The position numbers and the translations under genes were made by a program. Below the pieces are notes generated by a model. That model saw nothing but the letters and a program-made list of their open reading frames with translations. It searched no databases and was not told where the DNA came from. Below are positions 26,086-38,922 of a stretch of 64,000 bases of DNA, in pieces. Source of the DNA: Augochlora pura (lineage: Eukaryota > Arthropoda > Insecta > Hymenoptera > Halictidae); assembly GCF_028453695.1 (NCBI RefSeq), contig NC_135774.1, positions 7,378,001-7,442,000 on the forward strand, in the 5' to 3' direction. Numbering within the stretch: position 1 is the first letter of the stretch; the number at the start of each line of letters is the position of its first letter.

Positions 26086-26222
26086 TATAGTTCCCACGCG
26101 ATCGTTTTTACATTCTCCCTCTTACTAGCTTCCATATTACTTCTTATATGACACTGGAGCAGTAGTAGTGCGGTAGCTAGTATGTGGGGGAAGGTAAAAA
26201 CAAAGGTGCTTTCTTATTATAT
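26086..26222. mobile_element. TATAG-ended MITE (family D), internally deleted and truncated
   Basis: It begins TATAGTTCCCACGCGA and then runs straight into the inner TTTTTACATTCTCCCTCTTA block. The right side, GGGGGAAGGTAAAAACAAAG and GGTGCTTTCTTATTA, matches the family but stops before the terminal CGCGTGAGG motif. Confidence 0.6.
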
Positions 26223-26612
26223 CTTACATTTACATTATTTTTTATTAATATCATATCGAATTTAAGTCATCAGTGATCTGAAAATATTTAGTTGTATAAC
26301 TAGATAACGAAACAATATAAAATGCAAGGAAAAGTTAATTTTTGTGCGAATTTCAGCTGAAAATATAATATATAGATGAACGAAAAATTATCCTTAATGT
26401 GCCATCAACTGGTACTCTTTATATAGATCTCAGTTGAATCAACATTTATCAAAAATTAAAAAAGCACGAAGAGAGTATGATTTCGTAAGTTTCTTTCAGA
26501 AACTGTTACAGAAAACTAATAGATGAGAGAATAATAAAACTAGTTGAAAAAAACTTTTTCTCAGTCTCAATCTTTTAGCAGAAATATATTTTACAGAATT
26601 AAATTTGTTCTG

Positions 26613-26852
26613 TCAGACCAGTAGAGTAAGATGGTTCTATCAGACAAGTAGATCAAGACAGTTGTGACAGACAAGTAAAATAAGACTGATCTATCAGACA
26701 AGTAGAGTAAGACAGTTGTGTCAGACAAGTAGAGTAAGACAGTTGTGTCAGACAAGTAGAGTAAGACAGTTGTGTCAAATAAGTAGAATAAGACACTTGT
26801 GTCAGACTAGTAGAGTAAGGCAGTTGTGTCAGACAAGTAGAGTAAGACAGTT
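26613..26852. repeat. 27-bp minisatellite, about nine units
   Basis: The unit is TCAGACAAGTAGAGTAAGAC plus AGTTGTG. The central units are almost identical and the outer ones are more diverged. Because 27 is divisible by three, the minus strand stays open and would encode a nine-residue Ser/Thr/Leu-rich repeat. I see no promoter, splice site or other coding sign, so I do not call a gene. Confidence 0.9.
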
Positions 26853-27186
26853 CGGTTTTTCCAAATTGGCTGTTCATTTTTAATTAACAGGTTCGTCGCC
26901 CAGCGTAAATTGGTCGAGTTTCTTACCAGGCCCAAATCCGATAGTCGAAATGAATAGGATAACGTTATATTTCATATATTAAATATAAATTAATGTATAA
27001 TGAATATAATAATGTGTGAATTTTTAATATTTTATTTTAAATTCCTGTGCTACAAATGGGATTTTCGTAAATTAAATCCATAAATTAACCTAACAAGAAG
27101 AGCATTACCCATATTTGAGTGAAGGGACCCCCACAGAAGCATACCTGTCACCCAGATATGGGTGACTCGGCGACGAACGTGGTTAA

Positions 27187-27418
27187 CCCTTTGTACTGGA
27201 AGCCATTTTAAGCCTAGAACCAAAACAGCTATTTTGACTAACTGTATTCCCATTTTATATGACTTAGCACAATTTATGTATATGAGATCGAGTCTTGTGA
27301 CTCATAAAACTGTTACGTTTTTAATAGACAGAAGGGTTTTTCACAATGTCAAAATTATTTTGAAAACGATATAACAATTTTCATTGGCGCCTTAGAGGCG
27401 CTACTCGACTGCAATGGA
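27187..27418. mobile_element. TTAA element, family A, diverged copy
   Basis: It is flanked by TTAA at 27183-27186 and 27419-27422. The left end CCCTTTGTACTGGAAGCCAT and the right end ...CTCGACTGCAATGGA match the 49472 copy with substitutions, and the GCGCCTTAGAGGCGC motif near the right end is shared. It is non-coding. Confidence 0.75.
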
Positions 27419-28510
27419 TTAAACGAGATTCGCCACTTCACATGCAGCAACCTAACAAAATGTTAACATCTACTATAATGTATAAGAATCAACTGCAGTA
27501 ATAAATCCTATTTTTACTAACTTTATGCTATTAATACATTGACTACTCTAAATAACCCTACAACTTCAGAACAAAATTATTATGAAAACAATCTCGAAAA
27601 TTAACATCGATTATAGCGTTTTATCTTTTATAAATTCTAATAACATTTAGTGCACTCGTATATGTCACAAGATGTATATGTGCCTAAATCTACGTCCTTC
27701 ATGTATGACCGATGGGGTAGTCAGCATGTTAAACAAGTTCCTTTGATTCAGTGTGTCTTTTATGGACACTGGTGTGGTATCAACGTGTTAAGCATACACC
27801 CAACCCTCGATTTACATGTAAATCTATAATGTATAGTAGATTGGAAGTACAAAATTACCGTGTAAATCGAAATCGTGTGACACGAGATCATACTTCACAC
27901 TGAAAGCAAGAGAAAGAATTTACAAATCTATTATGAAAATATATGATTTCACTCCAATACAATTAGAGAATATATTTCACATACTAATTTGGAAATTAAA
28001 TCCATTTTGTATCTTTGCTTGTTGATAACATGGTTGTTAACTGTTATAAACATCGACTTCATGTGTACATAAATATAAATGTGGAGCAATACATTTTCTG
28101 TAATTCTGTGACAGTGCCAATTGAAACTATGCAACTTTTTAAATAAATGCTATACATTCTGATGCAAAATGTAAATGTGAAATTACAGTCGAACTGATAC
28201 ATGCATTCATTGATAAAGAATAATAAATTGTAATTATCTCATTTATTAATAACTAGACTGTGGATTTTTATGTGAAATAAAAGTTGTATGCATTAATTTC
28301 AAGAAATAAAAATAACATTGTAAGTTCTTTCTCCTTTTTAGTAATTCGAAGAGATTAATAACAATATATTATCATCATTAAAATCTCTGAATATTCTTGT
28401 TATGTTAAATTACGGCTATTCGATTTTGTCACGGATATATAAAATTCGCAGTTCGTTAATAATATACATTTCAGATATATTGTAGAAGATAATTACTTTT
28501 AATATTTTAG

Positions 28511-28852
28511 TACAGGATGTCCGAAAACTTCCACGATGTTTCAAAAGGTATAATTCCTCAGTTGATTTAAAATATCTTTTTACTTAGGGAAAATGTTAAT
28601 TGTTGTTTCGTCATCGAATAATTAACGGAAAAGACGAACCAACCAGAGAGTGAATACAGCGGACAAATTCCGGCGGGATAGCGAACTCGTCGCGCAATTG
28701 GCCACAAGGGTGTGGCACCAGCTGCACTCGCTCCATCTCGTGAAAAACTCGTTAAAAAGCGTTGAAAAAATGTTTCGTTAAGGAAAATGTTACTTTAAGG
28801 CATTTCCGAAATCGCATACATTCCGATTGCAAAAGGAATTCTGTATATCCTG
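28511..28852. mobile_element. Probable foldback MITE, weakly paired
   Basis: The left end ACAGGATGTCCGAAAAC and the right end TCTGTATATCCTG are inverted. Inside, a GGGAAAATGTTAATTG block on the left resembles the reverse of a GGAAAATGTTACTTTAAGG block on the right, and the centre is GC-rich. Pairing is poorer than in the other copies, so the limits are approximate. Confidence 0.45.
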
Positions 28853-29099
28853 AATATTTTATTATTAATCAGAGGACGCAATAAAATTCTGTTTGCACAT
28901 TTATGATATTAAGTGTCTGCCTTCTCGGTGTTCCATTTGGTTGAAAAGGCTGAGATTGGGAAACGCGATTCGTTTGACGATCGAATCGGAAACACGGTAA
29001 AGAAATAACGTCTATAAAATCGCTTTCGAAATATGTAGTCGAAATAATCCGTGCGTGACAGAGCTCGTAGAAATGAAGTCTGCCAAACCACACGCGAAG

Positions 29100-29680
29100 T
29101 ACGAGGTTGCTCTTTTTTAACTAGCGAGAGCGTCATGCAGCGATACTCCCGAGGTACGTTAATAGTATTTCGTTTCCGTTCGATACGTCGTGATCGATTT
29201 GTTTGAACGGATATCGATAGAAACCGACACCGCGACCGGCTCTAATAGAAACTAGAAAATAGAACGTTCGCCCCTATCTTTTTTTTTCCCCCAGCAATTA
29301 GAACTTGACAGGCTCTGAACGATAAATCATTGCGGTCGAAATTCTGAAACTCGGTATATCGGCGCGGCGCGGCATGAATTCCGTTGGAAACGTGAAATAT
29401 AAGTTTGACGGGAAATGGGACGAATTGTTCGAAGTAATTGGAGAATGCAACGCCGAGCGCGCGCGCGGGCGCCTGTGTTTTTTTTGCCGCGAGCACGCAT
29501 TTGTTTTACGCAAAGAACGTATCGTAATTCACAAGAGGGTCAAGCGTTTCATCGGTTTAACAGCGCGCCAAGTTCGTGCGGTCGCTATTTCGGTTTGTTT
29601 ATTTAAGTGCGAGAGAACTTTTCGTTTGTTATTCGCACATTTGCATTGCGCACAAGGGATACATTTCATCGAATGTTTTA
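29100..29680. other. GC- and CpG-rich island without a clear gene
   Basis: It contains GGCGCGGCGCGGCATG and a GCGCGCGCGGGCG stretch, with an open + frame of 122 codons (29374-29742) and overlapping minus frames. The composition shift explains the open frames. No initiation context, splice structure or known motif supports a protein. Promoter or enhancer DNA is a reasonable alternative. Confidence 0.4.
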
Positions 29681-30794
29681 GAGGTCGATATTTTTCATCT
29701 ATGTTGATGATATGGAAATATTATGACTCTTGCAATATGTAAACAAAAAAACAGGCGACTGATATAAACATTTATCAGTTATTACTGATTTATAATATTC
29801 GACGCACTGAAATTTCTCATGTTCGTCGAAAGTTGCATTAATTTTTTATTTAATGTAATATAATAAATTGTGATTGCAACTAATCAAACTGAGTTCACAA
29901 AGTTGCAAAATTATTTAGTAATCAAGTCGATTTTAATAATTCAATACATAGTCGGTCACACTGAAAATTCATCAGCATTATAATTTTTCTAGCTTTGATT
30001 GTTGCACAGTTTGTATAAACAGTTGTGACCTGTACATAAATACTGTACATACTTTATTTAATGATTTTATATATAAACTAATATATAGTTTGTTATAAAA
30101 AAAGTATAAAAATTAACGACTTCAATGACATCTACTAAGCACGAAAATTGAATCACTGTCAATTATATTCAACGAGTCTCATTGATCATTATCATGGATG
30201 ATTCTTCATGCTATTACAGAGAATATTATAACAGAGTGCGCTTATAAATTTTCGTACCAATCAATACCCTAATTCCAGAAGATTAGTTTGACTTCTATAT
30301 GCAGTCATAGCAATTATAAGTCTAAATGTTGGTATGCTCAATTATATCATTAATTAATTTTAATCCAAAACCAGACCTCAAAATTTAAAAACTAATTCAA
30401 ATTAATTTAATTATAATTTTTAAAAACAAATTCATCGAAATAAACAGATTTGTAAAAGTCGATAAACTTTAATTCTAGTAGTAACGGTGATGTTTTGGAT
30501 GATGAATTCAAATGAATATTTATTTATAAAATCTTACACATCGACATCCAGCATTTGCTAATATAAATTAAAGCATTTCATAACTAAATTGAATTATATT
30601 TTCATATTGATTCTGATAAATATCTTAAAAACTATCGATGACAACTTTGTTACAGTTGATCTACAGTATCTACCTTTCATTACATACTTTATTAATGTTG
30701 GAAATTAGGCATACGCTTTGTGCAATGAAAATGCTGCTGTACAAATATCTGACATAGCAATAGACAAAGAAGCGCGATGGTTGCTCATTTCTTA

Positions 30795-30860
30795 TATTGA
30801 TTTGATATATTTCATATTAATATTAATATTTTGTATTAATATTAATATTCTATATTAATA
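30795..30860. repeat. (TATTAATATTAA)n low-complexity palindromic run
   Basis: Repeated ATTAATATTAATATT words, self-complementary, about 700 bases before the assembly gap. Confidence 0.75.
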
Positions 30861-31573
30861 TTTTATAAATATTGTTAAATTATTTTACATTCATCTCAAT
30901 ATATTCTACTATTAATTAACAATAATTACTAATATTGGACTTACTTTACTTTAATGGACTAACATTTTTTTTGTCAAAAACTACGAGGTTATGAAATAAA
31001 AGGATTTCAGAAATATAGTTTAGTACGTACAGTTATCGTGCAGATGACGATATAGAAGAAATACAAAATGTTCGTTCTGTATACAAAATTATACATTGTC
31101 ATTATATTAATTAATGCAGCTTTTCATTCTTGGTAATATGTACGAAGCTCATTATGCTAAGAAGCAATTAGCTTAGGAGATATATATTAATATTAATATC
31201 GAGTAAATCGCTGCATCAATACTGAAGGACATACTTTGAATATCAATTTCCAGGAAGGTAATTGTTTGCTAGCGACAACGGTTTACAATATACAAAATTA
31301 AAATGTATTCTAAATTAATTACAAAGCTCTCGACACCGTTCAACGTTCTCTCTATCACCTACATTTTCGAATTGTTTTGTATAATGCAGAAGTTCGACGA
31401 ATAATAGCATGATATTATTTATTTAACTTGTTAACAGTCTAGAAATATACAGAATGAATTATTTTAATTTTTCCGCTAAAGTTTTGTTTTACGATATATT
31501 TGTATAATATTTACCTGTATACTATATTTCTATAAAAATATGTTTCGAACACAAGTTGTTTAATGTAAAAAGG

Positions 31574-31673
31574 NNNNNNNNNNNNNNNNNNNNNNNNNNN
31601 NNNNNNNNNNNNNNNNNNNNNNNNNNNNNNNNNNNNNNNNNNNNNNNNNNNNNNNNNNNNNNNNNNNNNNNNN
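31574..31673. other. Assembly gap, 100 N
   Basis: Exactly 100 N, the usual placeholder for a gap of unknown size. The left flank ends AAAAAGG and the right flank starts with an AT repeat. Confidence 1.
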
Positions 31674-34084
31674 ATATATATAATAATTACAAATACGTTT
31701 TAAAAACAATGATTAAGTTATTATTATAGAAACTTAATGTAATACTTACTTATGTATTTCATATCAAGCAAAATAATTTATTTTCAGGTAACGTTGTCAT
31801 AAATTTTACAAAAAGTAACAAAAAATATTTAATTTGAACTACAATAGTACAATTTTATTGGTAAAGAATTATAAAATACTATTTACAAAAATATGGGCAA
31901 GATTAATATATGTACCATTGTTTTGTTTAATTTCATTTTAGGATAAACAGATAACTTCTTTACTAGAAATGTTAAAATAAAAATATTGCCAGTTTGAATT
32001 AAAATTCTGAATTTACTGAGTATTATTTGAATACGTTTATCACAATTTCTCTATGTGTATATGTTCGTCTCATCTATAGAGCACTGTAAACCAAATTAAT
32101 TGGTTTTCATACGATGCCTGTAATTTTGTTTAAAAAGATATCGTAATTCATGTAAAAATAAACGAATTTTACAAGTCTTTGAATCTTACTTTGATAAAAT
32201 AAAAATTATTTATAAACTAGGAGCTCTCGAGTTGCATAATTTCCAACGGTTTTACGAGTTCCGGCATCGTCAAGGAATTTTTATTTTCTAAATTATTACG
32301 CTCATAAACTGCGATCGTTTGGTTTTTGATCGTAAAGATTTACTTGGTCTTTTAAACTAATGGTTCGTTTCATCCGTAAAGTTAATTTTGCAATATGAAA
32401 ATGCGACGGAAATTCGAAAAATATTTTAGTTTGAAGAAGTAAAATAAAATGTAAAGTATAAAAATATATCTCACCATTTCAGGAATATCAAGTTTAAATA
32501 TAGCTTCGTGTTCCGTGATCTTTCCTCTTTAAATTTCTCTTCCTTGATTCGCTGACGTTCGGTAACTCGGCACTATCTAATGACATTTATGTTACAAACG
32601 GTGCTGACGAGATCGTCCCATTTAACATTCGTACTTAAGTATTGCTAAGAGTATCTACACTCTATTCGACGAATTATTTTTAGTTTTCATCTGTCCCCTT
32701 ATTTTTCCACCTTAATTTGCCCCTTGTTATCAAATTATCACGACGCTGGAAAATCAATAAACGGAAGATAAGTAGTTCAATTTACAAATCTTCTAGATGA
32801 AAATAGCAAATTATAATTTCGGTAAAATCAGGTACAAAATTATTTGCATAGCTGATAGATATAATAGCGAAACGGTATGAAGACTACTCTGTTCTTTTAC
32901 AGTTATTGTGCATTTATATGTACGTTATTGTGCAAGATGGTTTTGAATATATTGAACAATTAGAACGTCATCCATTTTGTTTATAGCTTAAAGATTAACA
33001 GCGAATTTACGTTCGGCAAGTTTATATCAAAATTATTACTTGTTATAATACGTATTATTTCATAGACTTTAGACAGTTTTGATGAACAACAAATGCAAAC
33101 AATTTGTTACCTAATTAATTCTAGCTAATAAGACTAATAATAAACTTTAAAACTAAATGACAAAAATTTCTAAAAACATTCCACTCTTTAATTAAACAAA
33201 TTAATTTGAATCGAATAAAGCGAATTCCAAGCTTTACTGCGAGGGAAAATAATTTTATTAAAAAAATATTATAAACAGAGACCTATATTTTTCTAAGGTA
33301 AGCATGATATGGAAAGTTAAAGTTGATTTTTTCACGAAAAAATCGATATGCTTCAGTAGGGTATCATAAAGTAATATCAGTCTGTCGTGGTATAAAGAAG
33401 GTTGATAATTCGTTGAACAATTTTCAATACTCAGACTGTACAAACTTCGTAGGAAAAAATAATGCAACGATCCAGAGAATTCATCTTGAAGCGTGAAGTC
33501 TAAATTTGTTCAACACTGTATTAACTTTCTAGAATATGTTTTTACAGCGTGCAATAAGAAGTTAAGTGAAGGTACTTTAATTTTATTGCAAATTTTGTAC
33601 ATTAAATTGCCTTTAAGGATGTTAAACATTTTTTGCTATTTTCTGCAGAATGTACTTTGTTTTTCTATTTTGTTTTACATGAAATGTATCTTAATGTCAG
33701 TCATTAAATCAGTCAGAACTGTCAATTTTCAGAATGTCAATTTTTACGTTGTTGTAAAGTAATTTATAATATTCGACAGCATACTGCCTGTCGAAAAGCT
33801 TCCGATAGAAGCATGACGCCATAAGATAGCCACCATTAGCAGATTTTTGTACAGTTGATAAGATTGATCGTATTTATAAAAAAATAAAACCGAACAATCG
33901 TAACGAAAGCCTGTAAAAATAATATAGCGTGCATTTTTAGTTGTTTGCTTAATTATTTCAAACGGAAAGAGAAATACAGGAAACACCAACTCGAGATTTT
34001 TTTACTTCGAGTATTCTTTTTTATCACAAAATTACACTTAAAACAAGAAAATATTATTAATTAACTTCTTCTAGTGACCGATCA

Positions 34085-34530
34085 GGCTGCAATGCAACGA
34101 TCAATTCGATCATTTATATTCAAGAAGTATCTAACCTTTGCTTGTATTTTAAAACATTCCCATTCTGGGGTAATTTCCTCGACCTTACCTTCGAAGTAGT
34201 TCGCTTTCGATACTATAACTTTCTTCCAGCGGTTGATCCACTTCTCGAAGCAGTCCTGGAGGTCCTTTCCTTTTATGGCTAACAGCTGCTGCGTCGCATA
34301 TTGTTTTATTGTCTTTATGTCGTCAAATTTACGGTTTCTCAATAGTTAGTTCAGTTATGGTAATAGCCAAAAATCACTCGGTACTAAATCCGAACTGTAA
34401 AGGAGCCGGAGCTTAAAAATGCCATGCTTCTTGATTGATCATGACTTTTAGAGAATTTGTCGATGACAAAATTGCGTATTGTTGTCGAGTGAACAGTTTT
34501 AAGTTTCTGTTAATCGATAAGAGTACTTCT
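34085..34530 (-). pseudogene. Degenerate mariner-family transposase (C-terminal part)
   Basis: Read on the minus strand, 34342 down to about 34085 gives a clear mariner C-terminus. It contains RKFDDIKTIKQ, then a CFEKWINRWKK segment and YFEG, the usual pattern after the last catalytic Asp of mariner transposases. Further upstream on the minus strand, out to about 34490, the relics of the Asp-Asn (second catalytic Asp) region and the YSxDLVPSDFWL region (third catalytic Asp) are visible. At least four in-frame stops interrupt them, and the spacing between the two Asp is slightly altered. The N-terminal DNA-binding half and the first catalytic Asp are not recognisable and no inverted termini were found, so this is a dead fragment. 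It lies about 650 bases upstream of exon 1 of the split gene, in the opposite orientation. Confidence 0.8.
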
Positions 34531-35183
34531 AAAGGACCCCCCTAACTGCTGCATACCTCTTTTTTACAATTGAATACTTAAGAGCAAAGTTGTGTGTAGA
34601 GGTCAACTACTTCTGAAACAGACCTCGTACCTCCTTCACGATTTGGGTAGGTCAATAGAATATAATTAATTATAGCTGCTGCTGAGACGAATTCAATGAC
34701 CTACTATACTATCATCTTGATAACCTTGTGACAATGCTAAGATCAGTTTGGACACGTTAAAGCGGTCATGAGCCCCCTGTGTATTGGTAAAAGTAGGATG
34801 CAATGAATCGACCTACCATCTTTCATGAAAAGCCGCGGCATCGGCGCTCCTTAAGTTCTTGAATGTCTCGCGGCAGCGTCAAAACAGTAGCAATACTACA
34901 TTTCGTAACCAGCTAGCTTGGGAGCTCCACTGGCCAGTCAGTCGACCGTTAATATCGCTGTCTCCTGTGCTGAATGATTAGCCAGCAACGGTGACAGTTT
35001 CATTCGCATAACTCGGTACTGGTTCCACTCGGTTGGTCAAGAATACCCGTGGCCCGACGAACGAACGGTCAGTCCATCTCGAAATTAGTTTTACAATGGC
35101 CGCGGCGCCATCAATCAAACGGCGACGCGACGTGTCCTCCATCGATTTTCCACTAATTAGACTAAACCTCGTGTACATGACAG

Positions 35184-35626
35184 GTGGACGTCTCGACCCA
35201 GGTGGATGTGCATGGCGGTTTCGGCGCATCCGGCGGCAGCATTAGCATCGACTGGGATCGGCGCGCGACACCGCTCTACTCCCGCGAGGACATCAAAGAG
35301 CAGTACTGCATAACTAGCCGGCAATTGGACGCTGTCGAGAAATCCGAGGGCGGCTTCTTCGGTTGCCTGTCGTCGAAAGGACCCTCGCCGTGCACCTCTG
35401 CCCGCACCTCGATCCTATCCGCGTGCGTAAGAAGCGTCCCCAGCGACGAGAACCTATGCGACGCGCCCTACCCCCGCCGGCCGTACCAGATCATGTACCG
35501 CCAGCCTCACCCCACCTATCCGAGGGGTCTCTACCGTTACGACTTTGAGGATGAAGCCGACTGGATCAAGAGTTCCTACTTCCGGCGACGACCCAGATCT
35601 TTCTGCACCGTACCCGATCCGAAGAG
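35184..35626 (+). CDS. Internal coding exon 1 of an unrecognised protein (5' part of the gene not seen)
   Basis: This exon encodes 147 codons plus two bases of a split codon. It is bounded by a CAG acceptor at 35181-35183 and a strong GTGAGT donor at 35627. An in-frame TGA at 35178 rules out a longer exon in this frame, and the first in-frame Met is residue 104, so the start codon must lie in an upstream exon. GC and CpG content is far above the flanks. The protein has a glycine-rich start (residues 11-19), an SIDWDRR segment, a Cys-containing stretch (42-92), many Tyr and Pro (96-117), an acidic-aromatic patch YRYDFEDEADW (117-127) and a basic RRRPRSF stretch (134-140). No signal peptide or membrane segment is visible. 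A second acceptor 18 bases downstream (CAG at 35199-35201) would keep the frame. I do not recognise the family. The composition suggests a disordered cytoplasmic region, which is inference. Confidence 0.8.
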
Positions 35627-35870
35627 GTGAGTTCTAATTTTAGGGTTTCGAGGGAAACGATCCGACGCTCCGCGCAGTGTGATATTTCAATAATCCAGGG
35701 GACCTTAATTCTTAATTATAGTCTTTGTTTTATTTTTTTTTTTCATTATGCATTTTATTATGATTGTTTTACAGTAGACGAAGTAATTTAAGAAAACGAG
35801 ACTGCTTGCGTTTTAAATGCTACAACATGAATATAGGAGACTTGGCAACTTTAAATTAAATATATATAGT

Positions 35871-35990
35871 GTATCTGAAAAGGTTGGAACGAAACTTATA
35901 GTATGTATTACTGAGGTCAAATAGATGATAAATGTTCATGTAATCGTGTGCCAGGAAATGCATTGTTGAAAAGGTATAAGCGTTTAAAGT
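35871..35990. repeat. Dispersed repeat, family E, copy 1
   Basis: About 120 bases starting GTATCTGAAAAGGTTGGAAC align with 51437-51556. Shared words include CAAATAGATG and ATTGTTGAAAA or ATTGAAAAA. It may be an old transposon fragment; no termini were recognised. Confidence 0.55.
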
Positions 35991-37737
35991 TTATACAGGC
36001 CCCGATATAGATCATTAAAACTTATCGTATCATATTTTGCTTTCCCGTAGAATGAGAAGAAGTCATATAAACGTTAGCTCGGCGAGAGTTTTCGAGATAA
36101 AAACTTTTTGTTTGCAAAGTTAAGTTTTAAAGAATTGGAACTTACTTGAAAAATTGCTGAAGTAAAAAAATTACTAAATTTAATATGTCTTATTCGATAA
36201 ACATAAAGTTTATTGTATCCAAACACAAACTGTAACACATAGAGTGATACTTAAATAATTTGTAGCTTCCTTCAATTTAACTATGTTAGCTAGTGACGCT
36301 GATAGCAAACGTGTTGAAAATAATACCTATTCTGTATGACTAAGATATCGCTTTTAAAATCTTCTTAGCTTGTCGAAATATCACACAGTGCGCTCCGTTC
36401 AGAATCGCTCAGGGCTGGTCGTAGCAGCGCCACGCTGCGCTTTCGATGGCTATTCAGAGGGTAAGATGAACGAACCATGAGACTAGAGCGCTACGAGATT
36501 GAAAGCGCTCCTTTGTTCGAAGGTCGATGATCTCGTGGTTCACGAAATGTAACAATGCAATTCGCTTGCTAATCCTGTTCCGAGTCAAGTATGTCGGGAC
36601 CTCTGTTGTACGAGCTTATGGGGGGAGAAAAAAATGTTTACGTGAAAGATTTTTAATATGATAGAACAACAAATTAAGGTGGTATAGTTTTTTTAGTTTT
36701 ACGGTGGGTCCCATAATTTGGACCTCACTCAATGTAACGCCAGTAGTCTGTTCTCTAATTTTGAGAAAGAAAGAAAATATTGTATGTGTATCTAATGTGA
36801 ATGGCATCATGTGGTCAGTAACTCGCAGCAGTTGTTTTTTCGCAGTTTTCAAGAACGAGGATGTTATTTTTTAAATAGCTAGACATATTTTCGTATTGCA
36901 TACGTAGCTCATCAAAAATGCATTCAAATATGTGCTATGATATGATCTCGAACTCCGAGAAGAGGTTTGAACTTCGAATATTTCTTGCATATCGGACATA
37001 TTCAAGCAATCTGCATTCTTCTGTTAAACGTAATTTAAGTTTGGCCTCCATCTTTGAAGTTCAAGATCACTTGAAGATCATATAACAGTACATATTTGAA
37101 TGTAATTTTTATAAGTTACACGAGGCAACACGAAAATATATGTAGTTATTTTTAAAAAACACATCGAAGACTTTCAAAAATACGAAAGAAGAGAACATTT
37201 TGAAACGTAATATAATATAGAATATATAATTAATAAAATGTATTAAATAAATTATATAATTATATGTTATATATAAAGTGTATTTTTTCTTATTAATTTC
37301 TAAAAAATTTTAACTTGTCAATATTTTTGCACACGGTACTACATATTCGTAGCATCATGACGCAATACACTTGACAGCAAAATTAAAAGACCAGTAATTT
37401 CTAGTCGAAAAATTGCAAGTTTTTGAGCAACTATAACTGTATTAAAAGTTATCAAAAAATTTCGATTTTTTCCAAATTACTACTCGCTCAAAGTTACTAC
37501 TCGTATCTTTCACTTTAATGGGTTGAATACAAATAATAACAAGAATAAAATATAGAAACTAAATCTGACATTTAAATGAATAAATTTAAATAAATTAATT
37601 GGTCAAAGAAACATGAAAAAAATTAAAGATATAATGGCACCGTGTAGACCTACATGCTTCTTTGTAGAATTAACAGAATTTGCACATACATAACATTAAA
37701 TGAAATAAAAAATTCGTGAAAATTCGTGAAAGTTCAG

Positions 37738-37896
37738 GTTAGAAAATTAGTTTCGTTTGAGTGGATGAACTCAATTCCCTTCATTAGCTCGGCCGCTTAG
37801 CTCCAGCTGATCTCGCCTAGCATTGGTCACCGTTTTTCGTTAATAACTATTAAATAAAGCTACGGACTGCATTTGCACTAAAGAATAAGTTAGTTT
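37738..37896. mobile_element. Foldback MITE fragment (right half)
   Basis: It contains ATTGGTCACCGTTTTTCGTT, then AATAACTATTAAATAAAGC and GGACTGCATTTGCAC, the right-arm order of the family at 42605. The left arm is not recognisable. Confidence 0.5.
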
Positions 37897-38691
37897 GAAT
37901 AACCAACGGAATTCCTCGTTTCCATTTGCGAGGAATTCTTGAAACACTCTGTGCATAGCATTTCTCCAATTTTGAATATATTTCTGTTAATAACTTCAAG
38001 ATAAATTTTCCCATAAATTGTTATTATTTCGATCACTTGACTGATTTTAATTATAATTTTATAATGAGTACTAGACTGCATTTTATGCGTTTATGGCAAA
38101 AAGGAGGAGTTACTGTTTAAAGTAGTAGGAGGATTAAAAGAATTTAATGACAGTAATCTATTCTTTTTAATTTGTAACAATTACTAAACAAAAAAAGATC
38201 TTGTTGTTTAGTTTCTATTCCTCGAGATTGACACAAGCAATGTTTATTTTACTGAAAAATTCAGTCTATTTATTAGAGTAAGAACTCAAAGACTCGTTTC
38301 AATAAATTCAATTCACAGTAAAAAGCATCTTTTAACTAAATTAACATTAATGTGGCTCGCTATCAACATGATACACTGGGTGTCCACTTTATCATAATAT
38401 TATTTACATAAAAATGTTTCAGCAACAGTTATTTGAGATGGAGTGTGACATTTGTCAAGCTGAGGAAGATTTCGAAATCTATTCAATTACTTCGAATGAA
38501 ATGCAAAATTATTGTTTACATATATAGAATAATATATTACACATATGTATGGAATAATAATGCGCTTTAAGACGAATTTACTGAGCTGATAATTTAGGTC
38601 ACTTCCTTTTAAAGATATTTCAATGTTTTATTGTTATTTCCCTGTGATTTATATTTTTCTGTATTTTATATTTCACATAAAGAAAGACAAA

Positions 38692-38831
38692 TTCAATTTG
38701 CGTACGTCGTTTTGCATTTCATGCGAAGAAAATCAAGTTCAATTTGCCTACGTCGTTTTGCATTTCACGTGAATGAAATCGAATTCAATTTGCGTACGTC
38801 GTTATGTGAAATAATAGCGCACGCTATGATA
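38692..38831. repeat. 46-bp tandem repeat, three units
   Basis: TTCAATTTGCGTACGTCG recurs at 38692, 38738 and 38784, exactly 46 bases apart. The third unit is truncated. Confidence 0.9.
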
Positions 38832-38922
38832 TACGAAAAGTTGATAACTTTTCTGCAACGATATATTTTTCACAGTTCGTAAAAGGACAAATTCAATTTT
38901 GTGAAATATTGCAACTATCAAC

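Larger units (their letters stand above)
29743..34084. other. No gene seen
   Basis: Very AT-rich sequence around the assembly gap. Short frames such as those at 33258-33989 look like chance. The gap could hide unlisted sequence. Confidence 0.5.

Noticed and set aside
29374..29742. A 122-codon + frame, one of the two longest between 1 and 34 kb
   Set aside because: Composition in a CpG island explains it; no conserved motif, splice partner or promoter could be recognised.
35033..35245. A + frame with an ATG near 35096 before exon 1
   Set aside because: It is in another frame and runs through the splice acceptor; joining it to exon 1 would need a frameshift.
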